Assembly (NCBI GenBank): GCA_020086605.1
Contig: JACBWW010000016.1
Span: 9,349,317-9,413,316 of the forward strand
Source: Lanius collurio
Lineage: Eukaryota > Chordata > Aves > Passeriformes > Laniidae
Length of the DNA stretch: 64,000 bases
Reading direction: 5' to 3'
The stretch's first letter is position 1, and each line of letters opens with the position of its first letter. Both the position numbers and the translations under genes were made by a program. Under the pieces are notes generated by a model. It made no database searches. It was not told where the DNA came from and was given only the letters and a program-made list of their open reading frames with translations. Below, in pieces: positions 48,305 to 60,546 of the stretch.

Positions 48305-51300
48305 CTGAAAATAAAACCCCACAGCATTAACTCCAAGGAAATTCAAAATGTATTCTGTAGCATCAGTTATTTCCATACCACTAATGTAATCATTTTTGTT
48401 GTTTTTCACTCATAAATACTTACTGCCCACAGACAGATACTGTAAGTATGGCACTTAGGTAACAATTTCAGAACTGTAAATTAAACATGGGCTTTTAAAA
48501 AGCTGACTATCACTATTGCACACAAAAATTTGTCATGAAAGCACTTTATAGCATGAACTAGAAAGGGGAGACAAAAATAGTAGAATCCATGTACCTCAAT
48601 AAAAGAGAAATTTATATTTGCTGAACTTGAGAGAGGGAAAAGTTCAAGTAACAATTTACTAGCAGGAAGGTTGACTGTAGTTAATAATTTATTTATAAAG
48701 ACTGTGCCAAATCTTTTCCATGCTCTATTGACTGTAAAAAATCACAGCATACTTAGTATTCTATAAGATGAAAACACAAACCTATAAAAACAAAAGCTGC
48801 TAAAATTAATTCAGAGTACACATCAGTTCTTCTGCAACCACTAGTAGAAAACTAAGTTCAGCAAATGTTTACACAGTTTAATTCTTTTCAGTAAATGTAA
48901 CTTAGCCACATATTTCACATCAAAAACAACGATTAGTGAGCACCAATTTACCCTGAGTTGTAAGCAGAACTATTAAAGACTAATTTTCATTCACCCTATT
49001 TCTTTATATATCCCCATGCAGTTTATAGCTCTACTCTGAGAAAATGTTATCAAAATTGATACACTACAAATCTTATCTCACTAGCAGATAGCGTAACTGG
49101 ATAGTTACCTATAATGTCTGGAAATGCTAGATGAGGTAGTTTCTTTCATACTGGCAGCACCTGTGGATTCCACATCTGAGGTATTGGATGAATGTGCAGT
49201 TCCATCAGATTTCCTGTTTTGCAAGATAACAGGTTTGCCATGTAAAAAAAATAAATCTTATATCAAAAACTGAGCCGACCTTTCAGAAGCAAACATATAA
49301 ATTACATAGTGTTACAACACTTCATGGGAGGGATTTTTTTTTTTAATTTACCCAACAGTGCAGGGTAATTCCAAGGCTGGGTTCTCCATCACTGGAACTG
49401 GTTCATTATCCTACCGGAAAAAAAAAAAAGTACTTAAATTTTGATTTTTTTTTTTTTAATTGATTTTATTTGAGAGCAAGTGGGGGAATATAAATTCATG
49501 TTAACTTGTTATGTTTTTCTTCAACATTTATGATGCAGTTAGAAGGAAGGGAGGAAGGGGGAAGAAATATCCTTACCAGAGGAGATGACTCTGGAGTTTT
49601 GTGAATCATTTTTCTTGTATAGGGACCAGGTGGCCGACCTACTGACTTTTTTTTCCCCTTTCTTTCTATACCATTACTTAATTCCCTAGAAGAAAATTTT
49701 TATTTTATTCTGTGTTATTGATGATAATTTTCATTGAATACACGTTTTCCTTTGGCAACGAATATACAATTAGATGCTTATTTCTAAAACATTGTATTAA
49801 ATGAGGTGATTCTGGCAAATCAAAATTTGCAGGTAAAAAGCTACGTGATTTTGTTTTTATAATAACATCAACAGATCCAAGGTATTTCTAGGGACATTAC
49901 TGATTCCCAAATGTTGAAGAGGAATGAACAAGTGTTAATTTATTCATATGATCACTCTTAGTGGAAAAGATGGCACATTTACCAATACAAGCTACTAATT
50001 CACAAAATACTTTCTATTTAGAATTCTAGTTAGATTATTGCCTAACAGATCCAGTAAGGCAAAAGGTTTTGTTTCCCAAATGACAGCAAAGTTGGGATAT
50101 TTTCTATTTTCTTACTGCTAAATTTCATGTCTATTTTTTACAAGAATCCTTATAGAAAGTTAACTCCATTTGTCCTAAAACCTTGTTCTTACAAACAATC
50201 CACCTTTACAATTATTTTTAAAACCCCCCCATTTTACAAAGAAAAGGCCTTTTTTGTAGGCACCAAAAAATACCCAAAGTAGCCCCAATCAACCACAACA
50301 CTGCTAGAATGACTGGGTTATTTTACCTCACATCAGGGATTGGTTTAGATGACTTTCTGCCTTTAATTTTGAACTCATGAGAAGTTCCTTCTGGTTCTTT
50401 ATCAGCCTTTAAAGCAGCATTCGGTGGCACAGGAGGAACTCGAATTCTCAAGCCAAACAAATGCTTCTTTTTCTTTATTTCTTTTCCAGACATAAACCTA
50501 GATTATGTTAAATTATTGTTAAAATTCTGATACCTGGGAAAGCAACTTTTAAAATAGCAGTCTACATGCAAAACAAAACTATGCAAAGAGAATATTCATT
50601 CTAACACTATTTTACTCCCCTCTTTAACCCTATCACAATCCTCCCTCTCAAAAACAGAATGTGAAGTGGAAAGAGGATGGAAGTTAAAACAATTTTTTCT
50701 CATGGTCTGGGTTCCAATCAAAATAGTTATATAATGCTATAGTTTGAAATAGAAACAGTAATTAAAATTTTAAATGTTCTCTACAGCCAGAGTGATCATC
50801 ACATAGATTGAAGACTATAACCTAAGTCAGATGAAACAGGCAAACAACATTTAAAACAGAAAGTACCAATAACTTACATTGTCTTGTAATCATTTAATGC
50901 CTCCAGGACATGCTCATATCTTTCAGATTTTGGTGTGTCTGCCAGCTGTAAAGTATTAAGAAGTCATTTAACCTGTCAAATTCTTTAGTAATAGAAAGAT
51001 TCCAGTTACTCTGAGTCATTTTAACTACAGATTTGAATGTGAAGTACTTAAAATTCTGTGGTTGCATATTAATCATAGTCCCATACCTTCTGTGATTTGC
51101 ACCCACAGAATCAATGCCAGGATCAAGCCCAGGCCATTGAATGAGTTTCACTTTTAAGAAGCATAAGAAAAATAGCACAAAAATATTTAGTGTAATGAGG
51201 GAATGTAACACTAGATTGCCCTCTTGAGACTCCTAACAAAAAATCATCTGTATGTACTCCCAAATTAATTTGGACTGCAAACAGAGGATAACTATACAGA

Positions 51301-54300
51301 CAAAAGAACCTAGTTATTTATGGTAATTTTAACCAAAATCCTGCCAGAGGACCCAATACACATTTTTTTTTAATATTACCCAATTTAATATGGGAAAAAA
51401 AAGGAAAACATTCAGAAAAATTATTAGAATTTAAAAAAAAAAATCAAACCAGTAGATCTATTTTCATGCTTCTTTTGCTAAGACCTACTCTAACCTCCCT
51501 CCTTTTACCAAAGCCTGAAGTAACTAGTCCCCATCAAGCTTTCAAAACATGGAATCTTCTCTCTGAAAAAATTGCATAAAGAATTACAGAGAAAAGCAGA
51601 ACAAGTAAGGTGGTGACCATAAAATGGATACAATATTTATGTAACAGAATGTAAAATAATATTGTTTACATTTATATTTATACATCTACTTTTCAATTCC
51701 AGCAAAATTACCATTATCTCCAGTTGCCATGCCAAAACTTGTCAATTTACCTTTAATTATAGAGCTGACAACAGTTCAAATTCCACTATTAAAATGAATA
51801 CTAAAGACCAGACTGTACAACACTGGCGGCTCAAAGAAACCCAACAAAAACCCAGTAATGATCAGATAATTCCTAAAGATTACAATGCTCATCAAACAAG
51901 ACAGAGAGAAAAGGTCAAAGAATTCAGTGTGCTAACAGCTAAATAAGTGAGTAAATAGATTCAAGAACCCCAACCTTTTAACACAATTTTGGGCAAGAAT
52001 GGCAGTCTACCTGACTACTAAAGCTAAGGAAGGTATTCAAGTGGTTTTAGCTAAAGAAAGTAACGACCTGTTTTCCAGTTCACCATATGCTATCCAGAGG
52101 TCTGGCAACTCTGCAGCACTAAACTGCAGAAAACTGCCACGTATTTATTGCATTCTAAAGAACAACATGTTAAAAATTACTGGCTTGGGAGTTCTGATAA
52201 CTCCACCATTTACTACTACCTTACCTATACCTAAAAATTCTTACTCAAATATAAATAGGTAGAGAAGTACACTAAAGCACCATTTTTAACAGTGGCAATT
52301 TAAGGAGATTACAAAACCCCTAAAATCATTATATTGTACATGTCAATTACTTCTGTGACTGATTTCTGTTTCACTCATTTCCCTAATTAACCAAAGTTAA
52401 TCAGATTTTTCCAGATAATTTTTGCCATCTTCATGAGAGACATTTAAAATCTTTTCAGAATAATATCTTGAGATTTCATCAATACAGCTTGTATGAATGT
52501 ATTCAAAATCTAGCCCTACAAAAATGTAGCATTCAGACTTCAAACTAGTAGTTTTCTTGAAGGTGCAGAAATATTAAAGAATTGAAAATACCACTTAAAG
52601 AAGTGAGTTTATTTATTCTGGATCTGCCCTTTCCTTCCTCCCCCTTAGTTGTGTGTTTTTCACAGATTAAGCACGGATGGATTGAAAGCAGAAGGGGGAA
52701 GAGCATAGAGAGGACTGCAGCCTTTCAACTTCTTCAAAATGACATGTATGCTCCAAATCAATGACAGCTTCACTCTCCTCATCCCCTGCTCTGACCAGCC
52801 AGTCTGACATGAAATTATGTTACAGAATATTACATTAAACGAACAAAAAATTACTTCTACATTTCCCTCAATACTAAGAAAAACAAAATTCAAAATTGAA
52901 AACAGCTTACATACTTATTAAGCTGTACAGTAAGATAGCTAAAACATCATTCTATTGAAAAGATGATGTGAGAGTTACATTGTGTGCAGCCTTTTTTAAA
53001 TCAAAGCTCAAGACTTGATGACAGACTTACTGATTTTATACGACTTAGGTAAAAGATGCTATACATACCAAAGTAAACCAGATATGTATTCATGACACTA
53101 ATTTAAGTAACGCTTTAGTGTTTGCTTGTCTTTCTAACAAACGACTGAAACTGATAGTTTAAAATATGTTTAGACTATTTTCCATTATTTATGAAAAATA
53201 GTTACTCATTTAAACAATGAACATACACTTGGTTCTCAAATTGTGTGCGCTAGTAAAAATTGACTACAGATGTATCAATTCACTGAAGTATAAATATAGG
53301 ATTTACTCATAATTAGAAAATTTCAACCCATTATATGCCACATATCAAAAAACCTTCAAAACTCTAAACAATTTCCATGCACAAAAAAAGTATGTACTCT
53401 ACTAGCAGTATGCCAATTTGAATTTAAATAATAAATTTTTGCATCTAACCTCATACGCAGAAACAAAGATCAACACTGGTCCTCTTAGTTAAATATAAAG
53501 TCAATCTGCTTGAGTAAATGGATTTCTTTTAATGCTAAGATAAATGGCCAGTAATCAAATAGCTGGGAAAATAACCAGCAATGAACTAAAACCAAAATGT
53601 TTTGAGTCTGACTGAGAAAGGATCAAAACTTTTTGGACCTGGACACAAACTGACCACCCCCACTGTATGAATTAGGAAGGAAAGAAGAAATTTTTGAGTA
53701 CAATATTTAATACATAACAATGTGTTACACTTTGAATGTGGTCTTCATACGCAATACACTCTGCATTCAATTTTACATTTAGATTTTCTAGTCCAGGCAC
53801 ATGAAAATATCCAAGTAGTAAAAAAATTATTAAATTAAAGGAGAATGCAGATATGCAGGAGAATAAGCAGTTAAGTAATGAAAAGTGGCTATGCATAGAT
53901 AACTTGAAGAAATTTTACAGTTTAGAAAAATATGCACCACTTAAAAACCTATCTATTTCTGCAAGGAAATTAAAAATTGCTTTAATTATTCGAGATTACC
54001 AGATTTTAAGGTACTAAAGGATTTAACATCCAGAGTAAAAAAAGTTCATAGGTTGTTAACTTTCAGGACATATGTATGCACTGTGATTTTAAAACAAGAA
54101 AGGGTATTCCACTTACCTCACCAGGATGCAATCTATCCCAGTTTTCATTAATGTAGGCCATAAGTTCAAGCTCCGAATCAAAATATTTCTTTTTATGAAT
54201 AACACTTAGGTTGTAAAGGCATAGATGTGCTATATCTACCCTAGAATATTTGAATAAAAAAAAACAGAAAGCAAGTATATATCTTCCAATTGCTTCCTTT

Positions 54301-57300
54301 GAAACAATTTAGTAGAAAAGATACTAGCATGATACAGTTGGAGGAATACAAAGCCCAACTTAAAACAATCCAGACAACTCCATGAAGCCTCTTGCAATTT
54401 CTCTTCAAAGATTCCTTCTGTTTTACAACTCACTTTCATTTCTGCCTCATCTCATTGTCATGATATTTTTTCAAACTCCAAAACTGGTCTGGACCATGGG
54501 ATATGTAAGCAAGTCTGAATTCCTATTTGAATGTATCAGTCCTGAATTCATGCAAGTATTTTGGTGAACTGACATTTAACAAAGTAACTTCCACCATGTA
54601 TTTGTTAGCACTAGGTATATATCCACTAAATTTGATATAATTTCTATTACAGATTTGTTCCATTAAAACTCCTCAAGGAAACTATTACAAAATGTATCAA
54701 GATGTGTACTCTGGTACTCACTATGTTCGGCTTACACAATATAGCACATCCTAAACCTGCAAAAAGTATTTAACTTGGATATCTCAATCTTCACATACAC
54801 AACAAGTGAGTAGTTGTTTGTTACTTCACTGAATGATCCCAGGAATCAATCCCAAGAACATACAATCATATTATCTCTACACTTAAAGATGAAACTTCTT
54901 TCAAAGTTTTTTCTGGTCATACACACAGCAAGAATGACTTGGGAAACAGCTGAAGTTAACAAGTAGACTTCCTTTTTAGCAAGGAGAACCAAAACATCAA
55001 AAAGGAAAGCAGAGCATGTATTCAACTCACCATTTTAAAAAAAATTATTACTTACCATCTCAAGGGTAAACGTTTGAGGTATTCTGGTCCAGAACTGCAA
55101 ACTGAGCAAATGAATGTATAAAACCTAAAAATATATACAAATGTATATGCACGTGTGTCTGGGTGGTAGGTGTCCATACACACACACAGTGTTTTAACAC
55201 TCTGATTATGAAAAAAATGAAAATTAAGCAAGCTAGAAACTCAGCCATATGATATTTTTGAGTCCCTTCCTTCTTACTTTAGAAACTTCTACAATCTGTG
55301 CTGATACCTACTGGGCCAGATACAAGGTACTTCTTCAATTGCATCCTGCCACCAACTGTTTCACTGCCTGAGAAAGTCCCTCAACCTGAAGAGGCTCCGT
55401 AATGTCCCCAGCACAATCTCTCAAATGCAAAAACCCGTGCACCAGCATAAACATGCATTTTAAGGACCCACACATTCCTATATCCTAACTCAATTCCTTC
55501 AGACAAACATTCCAGAAAAATTACTTGATAAAATTATAATAAATAATTAAATGCTCTTTGATTCTCTTTTCCAGGTTTCCTCTATCATCTGCTGCAAGTG
55601 CTCAAAGCTCCTCTTAAAATAAAAGCACAGACCAGCACTCTTTTTCATTTATTTTTGTCCTAACTCCTCACACATGAACAGAGGATTTAAAGGTCCCCTC
55701 AGTCTAAGCATGCCTCCAGCTCTCTCCAATGCCTTACACTGTTAGTGCAGGGAACTGTTGCACACCCACACCAAGAGCCCACTCCAAACATGGTGTCCAT
55801 TGCTTGTGTAAGAGATCAGTCACCTACACACTGGGAACTCGAGAGCCTTTATCCTAATAGGCCCACTAAAGAGGTCAGCTTTAAAGCATCCCATCTCCCA
55901 GCATCTATGGGATAAGGGATTTCCACACAAAGTAAAGTCAGTAACAGCTGGAATCCAACTCTTCATTGGTTACCTCTCCACCACCCACCACCACTGCATC
56001 CTTTGTTCAACTGAGATGAAGAACTGCACTCTCCTGGCATCTGAAGACAGGCCACCTTGTGTATAAACTACTCAAAACTCAATCCATTTTTGAAAAATAT
56101 TCCTGTGTTATGGATGCCCTAATAAAAGCTCATATATGAGACTTCCTTCACATTTTAAATAAAGACAACCATAAAGTACAGCTTGATTTTCTTACCTGTC
56201 ACCAAAAAGCATTGGCTTTTGGAGGCACTGCACACAAGCCTCATGAAACCACTGTTTACATTTGCAGCACTGCAACATCTTTAGATACCAGCTTCAACAA
56301 CAGAGAGAAAAACAAGACGTGTTTAAAAAGTTGTGGAAAGTTGTTTCTTCATTATGTTTAAATTAATTAGGAAGAGATCTTTTGACCCAAACTGATTTTC
56401 ACAGTTTATAAAACAAACTCATCTCTAGGGATATTTCAGTAACATTTAGTTCCATAATGAATTACTAGAAAAGACAGACTAGGAATAACAAAAGATAGCC
56501 TAGTAAAAGAATTAATTCAGTTATTAAATTAAGAAAAAAAAACATTTAATTTACTCTGACAACCACCTTTTAATCTCAATAATAAGAATTCAGGAACTTC
56601 ATACAAGCTCCTTCTGACATACCAGATTAGCTTCCTTGTTATTTTCTAAAGCACAATACAACTGCATTAAGTCACAAATATTTGTTCTGGGGATCCAACT
56701 ACTTGAATCCTCAAAAGAAACCTCATAGTTTACACCTTTTCCTTTTTCAGCTTCTCCCTTGAGAAAAAGAACCATGCAAGACTGACAGCAATGTTTGCTG
56801 AAGTCTCAAAATTCTCAAAGCACACCTCTGTCCTGTGCCTGTACACTCAAACACTTTGCTTCTTTGTGGGACTCTTTACTTGCCTTGACCTCAAATCTTC
56901 AACACTACCTTATTCATTCACTCATTCATGCAGACACCAGGGCAGTCATCTCTACCTGCTTAAGAAATCCTCTTCTTGCCTCTCTTGTTAAAAAAAGAAA
57001 CTAGCAAAGGACTCTGTAACACCGTAAGTGGAAAAAAATCCCATCTTTCCCCTGCCAGTGACTGAAAACCAGGATATGATGCTATGGTAGAATCAGAAAG
57101 CTGTCTAGTCCAACCAAATTTAATAAATTAACCTCTAGGTACATATATCTTCGTGACTTATGACAGAGCTGAGCTAACATCAGAAAAATACCACCTAGAA
57201 CTGCAAGATCATTAACAAACAATTCCATCCAAACTCAACAGCAACACAAAAAAAATTTCTTGCTCATTATAGAATGTACTGTGATGGTCACATGACAAAA

Positions 57301-60300
57301 TTAATACAAAACAAAATATTTCATGGGAGAAGAAAAGAAATTAATAATTTCCCACTGTGAGACACTTAAAAATGTATATCAAATTCAAAATCCCACTTTG
57401 CATCCAGTCTCTGATACATGCATCCAGTCACACAAAAGAAACAGAAACTAACAAGTTCACAAGAAAGTCAACAAGAAAAGAGTCAAAGTTTGCAGCTGCA
57501 TTAGAGAAAAGTTCTTACATATTATCCATTTACTTACTCTCCAGGTCCTCCACAATAGCAGTAACACTGCTGGACATTGGTTTTATGACCTGCATCCCAC
57601 TCAAGGTCTGTTGCATTATATGGTAATGTTTGTTTCATGACTTGCAGTGCTTTGGCATTTGGTCCTTTCTTAAGTGCACCACCTCTCTGGGCCAAAACAA
57701 TTACATCAGTTTACAAAACACCTTAATATACTTCTGAAACTTCCAAAGCTTTTAATTTGATTGTAGACAAGTTCCATAACTTTCAGGTCAAATACTTTCA
57801 CATGCATTTATGTTTTAATACTAGCATGTTTTTATTAAAGTGAAACATTGTTGATTTCTAAAAATAGCATTACTTCTCAACATGCAAAACTTATGTTCAG
57901 ATCAAAGATTAAAATGAAAACTCTAAAAAAAAGCCATATATTTTTACTGTTTCAATTTCAAAAACAAACATGCAATATGAGATGTATTAATATTTCTTTT
58001 CTAGAAACACACCTTTGTTGTTGTTGCAAAGACACACTGTCGACAGAGCCATTTATCATCTGAATCAATCACACTGGAATCAATATTTGGGGTGTGACAC
58101 AGCTGATGGTAACCTGTATGAAAAATGATCAGCCAAACTGTTATTAAAATGACAAAAGAAGCTTAGGCTATATACAGAATTAACTATATATAACTTTAAA
58201 GCAACTATAAGGCATTATCCATCATTAAGTGCCAAAAATGTGAACAAAAATATTGGTAACACATTCAAAATGGTCTTTTAAATTTTCTTAGTAGAAAAAA
58301 ATAATCTTGACTTACAGAACAGGTGTTAGTCACTTTAACATGGAATATCATCTTTCACTGAGATGTTAATAGCCACTAAGGGCTACAAAATTTAAGATCA
58401 GTTGAGCAGTCAGTCATAGCCAGGCAAATATCCTCCTTTGTGAAACAAATCAAAACATCTTTTAAACTGCAGTAAATAGAAAAAAATCTAGTTACCTTGC
58501 CCACATTTATCACATATAACCATTTCATTTGGTGCTTCTGAATACTCTTCCTGACATATTGTACAGACCATTTCCCCACTCTCAGTGGCTCCTAGACAAA
58601 GACGAGATTGTGATTTTTTTCAGATTACATCTGCAGTTGGAAAAGTTACCACACATATATCCCTCTTCATAATTTCACTTACAGATGCATGCATTGTAGA
58701 AACACATTGTTACAGAGCCAAACTTTTTAATAAGAACAGATATTTTGTATAGACTGTGTTACAAATATTTATATCATTTATGATAAGCTATCAGATATTT
58801 ATAGGCTTTATATTGCCTATGTAGTCCACGGTTCCTCAACATCAACAATAAAAATACAGTAACTGAATAAAGAACGTAAATTTAGGCTAAAAATACCTGT
58901 AAATAAATACTACCTGGACAACTAATGTATCTTTTGTATTTATATTATTTTGTGTTTCTTTCCATGTAAATATGTATATACTTTGAATATCTTTTTCACA
59001 GATCTGCCAAAGCTGCCTTAAACCCTTCAAATACTGTTACTACTACTTGCACATATCTGCAAGCATACAGAAACACATAGTTAAGGTAGAGGTAAGAGAA
59101 AAAAGTAAGTTTGCAAATTGGAAACAAAACTATGTCTTGCTCCATTTATACCACACACCAATGTAACAGCTGATTAAAATACATGTTTCTTAATTACAGA
59201 ATATTCTGAGTTGGAAGGGACCCATAAGGATCATCAACTTGAAATTTTCTCATACTCATTCATTAAGTTTTGATAGCTAGGATAAATGAATCAGAGATCA
59301 TAAACTAGCACTATACAGGAGAACAGCATTTTTTTAGAAGCTTCAAGAAATAAAGCAGTTGATTTTTTGCTATTACAAATACAAAGCTTCTCCTTCAAGT
59401 AGATGGTGTTTAGTTTAAACATCAAGAATCAATAAGAGCCAGAGCAGATTTCCATTGCTTTTATACAATGAGGAAATTGTAATGGATTTTCAGAAGGAAT
59501 TATCATTCATGCTTCATTAGCATAGGTTATAAAAAATATTAACTACTATTGAAACATCTGAAAACCAAAAAAGTATTATACAATAGGTGCCTCACTTGAT
59601 AACTACACATTTCTTTGTACCACATGAATACTTCAAAACCCACAATGGCTTCTTATCTGCAATGGTTATGGTGTTACTTTTAAATGTCAAAACTCTGTCA
59701 AATGGAAGATTTACCAAGTTTTAGTTTCTTTCCACGTCATGTTGTTTCAACTGAAAACAGTACAAAGAACATAAACTCAGTGTAAATTAGGGCCTGGCGT
59801 TTTCTGTTAAGGCAGAGAACATAATCTACCCCCATCCAAACAAACTTAAATGTGATTATTTTTAGAAGTTTTCTCCACCCCACACATGCGAAAACAAACA
59901 AACATAAAAAAGCCCAACTGAAAGCAAAACAGTAACTTCAATGACAGAGCTGTTTGAAAATATTCTTTTCTTATTTGCCTAATTTTTGATCCTGGATCAC
60001 ATTAAATTATACCACTCTTTAGAACAAAAGAATATAATGTAATCATGTTTTTTAACAGATACAGTAATCTAAACAAATAAGATACCAAACAATGACTACT
60101 TCATGGAAGCTCTTGCCTGTTTGTATGTCCTTCCAGAGAACCCAGGATTTGGAACTGTCTTCAAATATAATGAAGCAGTTCTGTTTCAGTTTGTTTATCT
60201 GAAAGACAGAAATACAGTGGAAGCCATGAGTAAAAGCAGTAAACAGAAGAATGTATTTAATACTACATAAGTGAGACAATAATACCACAATTTTCAACAA

Positions 60301-60546
60301 CATGTGATACTGTACACGACTCCAGTGAAGTTAAAAATTGTGTTTACCTTTTTGATAGTTCCAAGATAAAACAAGCCATCTGACCATCTAGCTAGGACAT
60401 CCTGACCTTCCTCAAATTTACAAAGTGGCTTTTTGGGTTTCTGTCCATCACGTAACGACAGCTTGGTCAGAGATGCTGAGCTCTTATGGCTGCGACGTAA
60501 AGGAGACCGCTTATGGACCAGTGAATTACCCACCGCTGTAGAGTCT
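47947..60546 (-). CDS. MTF2: MTF2, metal-response element-binding transcription factor 2 / Polycomb-like 2 (first exon outside window)
   Basis: Coding exons in transcript order: 60546-60348, 60198-60117, 58591-58496, 58113-58013, 57686-57538, 56291-56196, 55124-55056, 54240-54117, 50945-50878, 50497-50327, 49685-49577, 49410-49352, 49213-49109, 48304-47947. All junctions keep frame: 594 residues plus stop, 596 in total if exon 1 is ATGAG as in mammals (593 aa). Domains on that numbering: Tudor about 44-95 ([19 protein letters not shown]); PHD1 105-154 with C4HC3 ligands (C105, C108, C122, C125, H130, C133, C151, C154); PHD2 about 202-252; winged-helix/extended-homology region about 260-360 ([27 protein letters not shown]); and a C-terminal chromo-like domain ([19 protein letters not shown] to EWEGATAS). 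MTF2 recruits and stimulates PRC2 (EZH2/SUZ12/EED) at unmethylated CpG islands and reads H3K36 methylation through the Tudor domain (family knowledge). Intron 3 has a GC donor. Confidence 0.97.
49109..49685 (-). CDS. MTF2: MTF2 coding exons 12-14: low-complexity linker
   Basis: Exons 49685-49577 ([20 protein letters not shown]), 49410-49352 ([19 protein letters not shown]) and 49213-49109 ([20 protein letters not shown]), with lengths of 109, 59 and 105 nt and consistent phases. A Ser/Thr-rich, probably disordered linker; the least conserved part of the protein. Confidence 0.92.
49432..49466. repeat. Short A/T homopolymer runs by MTF2 exon 13
   Basis: T-rich tracts in the MTF2 intron directly upstream (in transcript order) of the exon at 49410, overlapping its splicing pyrimidine tract. 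Confidence 0.5.
50327..50945 (-). CDS. MTF2: MTF2 coding exons 10 and 11: basic DNA-contact wing
   Basis: Exon 10 (50945-50878) encodes [20 protein letters not shown]. Exon 11 (50497-50327) encodes [20 protein letters not shown] and on to KPIPDV. The lysine cluster in [10 protein letters not shown] contacts CpG DNA in Polycomb-like proteins (established for the family). Confidence 0.94.
50946..54116. other. MTF2 intron (3.2 kb)
   Basis: The longest MTF2 intron within the window. AT-rich, with no exon, RNA gene or recognisable mobile element. Confidence 0.6.
54117..54240 (-). CDS. MTF2: MTF2 coding exon 9: winged-helix region
   Basis: [20 protein letters not shown], then [20 protein letters not shown], the DNA-binding extended-homology segment of Polycomb-like proteins. 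Confidence 0.94.
55056..55124 (-). CDS. MTF2: MTF2 coding exon 8: end of PHD finger 2
   Basis: [20 protein letters not shown], with the last two zinc cysteines C249 and C252. A short 69-nt exon joined through split Arg and Trp codons. Confidence 0.94.
56196..56291 (-). CDS. MTF2: MTF2 coding exon 7: PHD finger 2 core
   Basis: [20 protein letters not shown] to KPMLFGD. The boundary TTGAAG|C is set by the split Asp codon. A nearer AAG would drop WYLK, which is conserved. Confidence 0.94.
57538..57686 (-). CDS. MTF2: MTF2 coding exon 6: linker and start of PHD finger 2
   Basis: [20 protein letters not shown] to [11 protein letters not shown]. The acceptor GCCCAG|AGAGG was chosen because the upstream exon ends in phase 0. 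Confidence 0.94.
58013..58113 (-). CDS. MTF2: MTF2 coding exon 5: PHD finger 1, second half
   Basis: [20 protein letters not shown] then [13 protein letters not shown], carrying H130, C133, C151 and C154. Donor AAG|GTGTGT. Confidence 0.95.
58496..58591 (-). CDS. MTF2: MTF2 coding exon 4: PHD finger 1, first half
   Basis: [20 protein letters not shown] to VICDKCGQ, carrying zinc ligands C105, C108, C122 and C125. Confidence 0.95.
59197..59242 (-). mobile_element. Short CR1 LINE 3' fragment in an MTF2 intron
   Basis: The plus strand reads agaatattctgagttggaag followed by ggacccataaggatcatcaa, the antisense of a typical CR1 3' end. Only about 45 bp is recognisable, in the intron between exons 60117 and 58591. 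Confidence 0.7.
60117..60198 (-). CDS. MTF2: MTF2 coding exon 3: second half of Tudor, GC splice donor
   Basis: [19 protein letters not shown] to DIQTG. Phe80 lines the methyl-lysine cage, and Ser86 stands where PHF1 has Phe. The exon ends CAAACAG followed by gcaaga. Only this GC donor joins in frame to the next exon ([15 protein letters not shown]). Confidence 0.93.
60348..60546 (-). CDS. MTF2: MTF2 coding exon 2: N-terminus and first half of the Tudor domain
   Basis: Acceptor CCTTTAG, then the last base of Arg2, [18 protein letters not shown] and the Tudor strand [19 protein letters not shown]. Cage residues Trp56 and Tyr62 are present. The upstream exon would supply ATGAG and is not in the window. 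Confidence 0.95.

Noticed and set aside
57083..57117. CR1-like words (tagaatcagaaag, ctagtccaacc)
   Set aside because: Too short and diverged to separate from chance without a repeat search.
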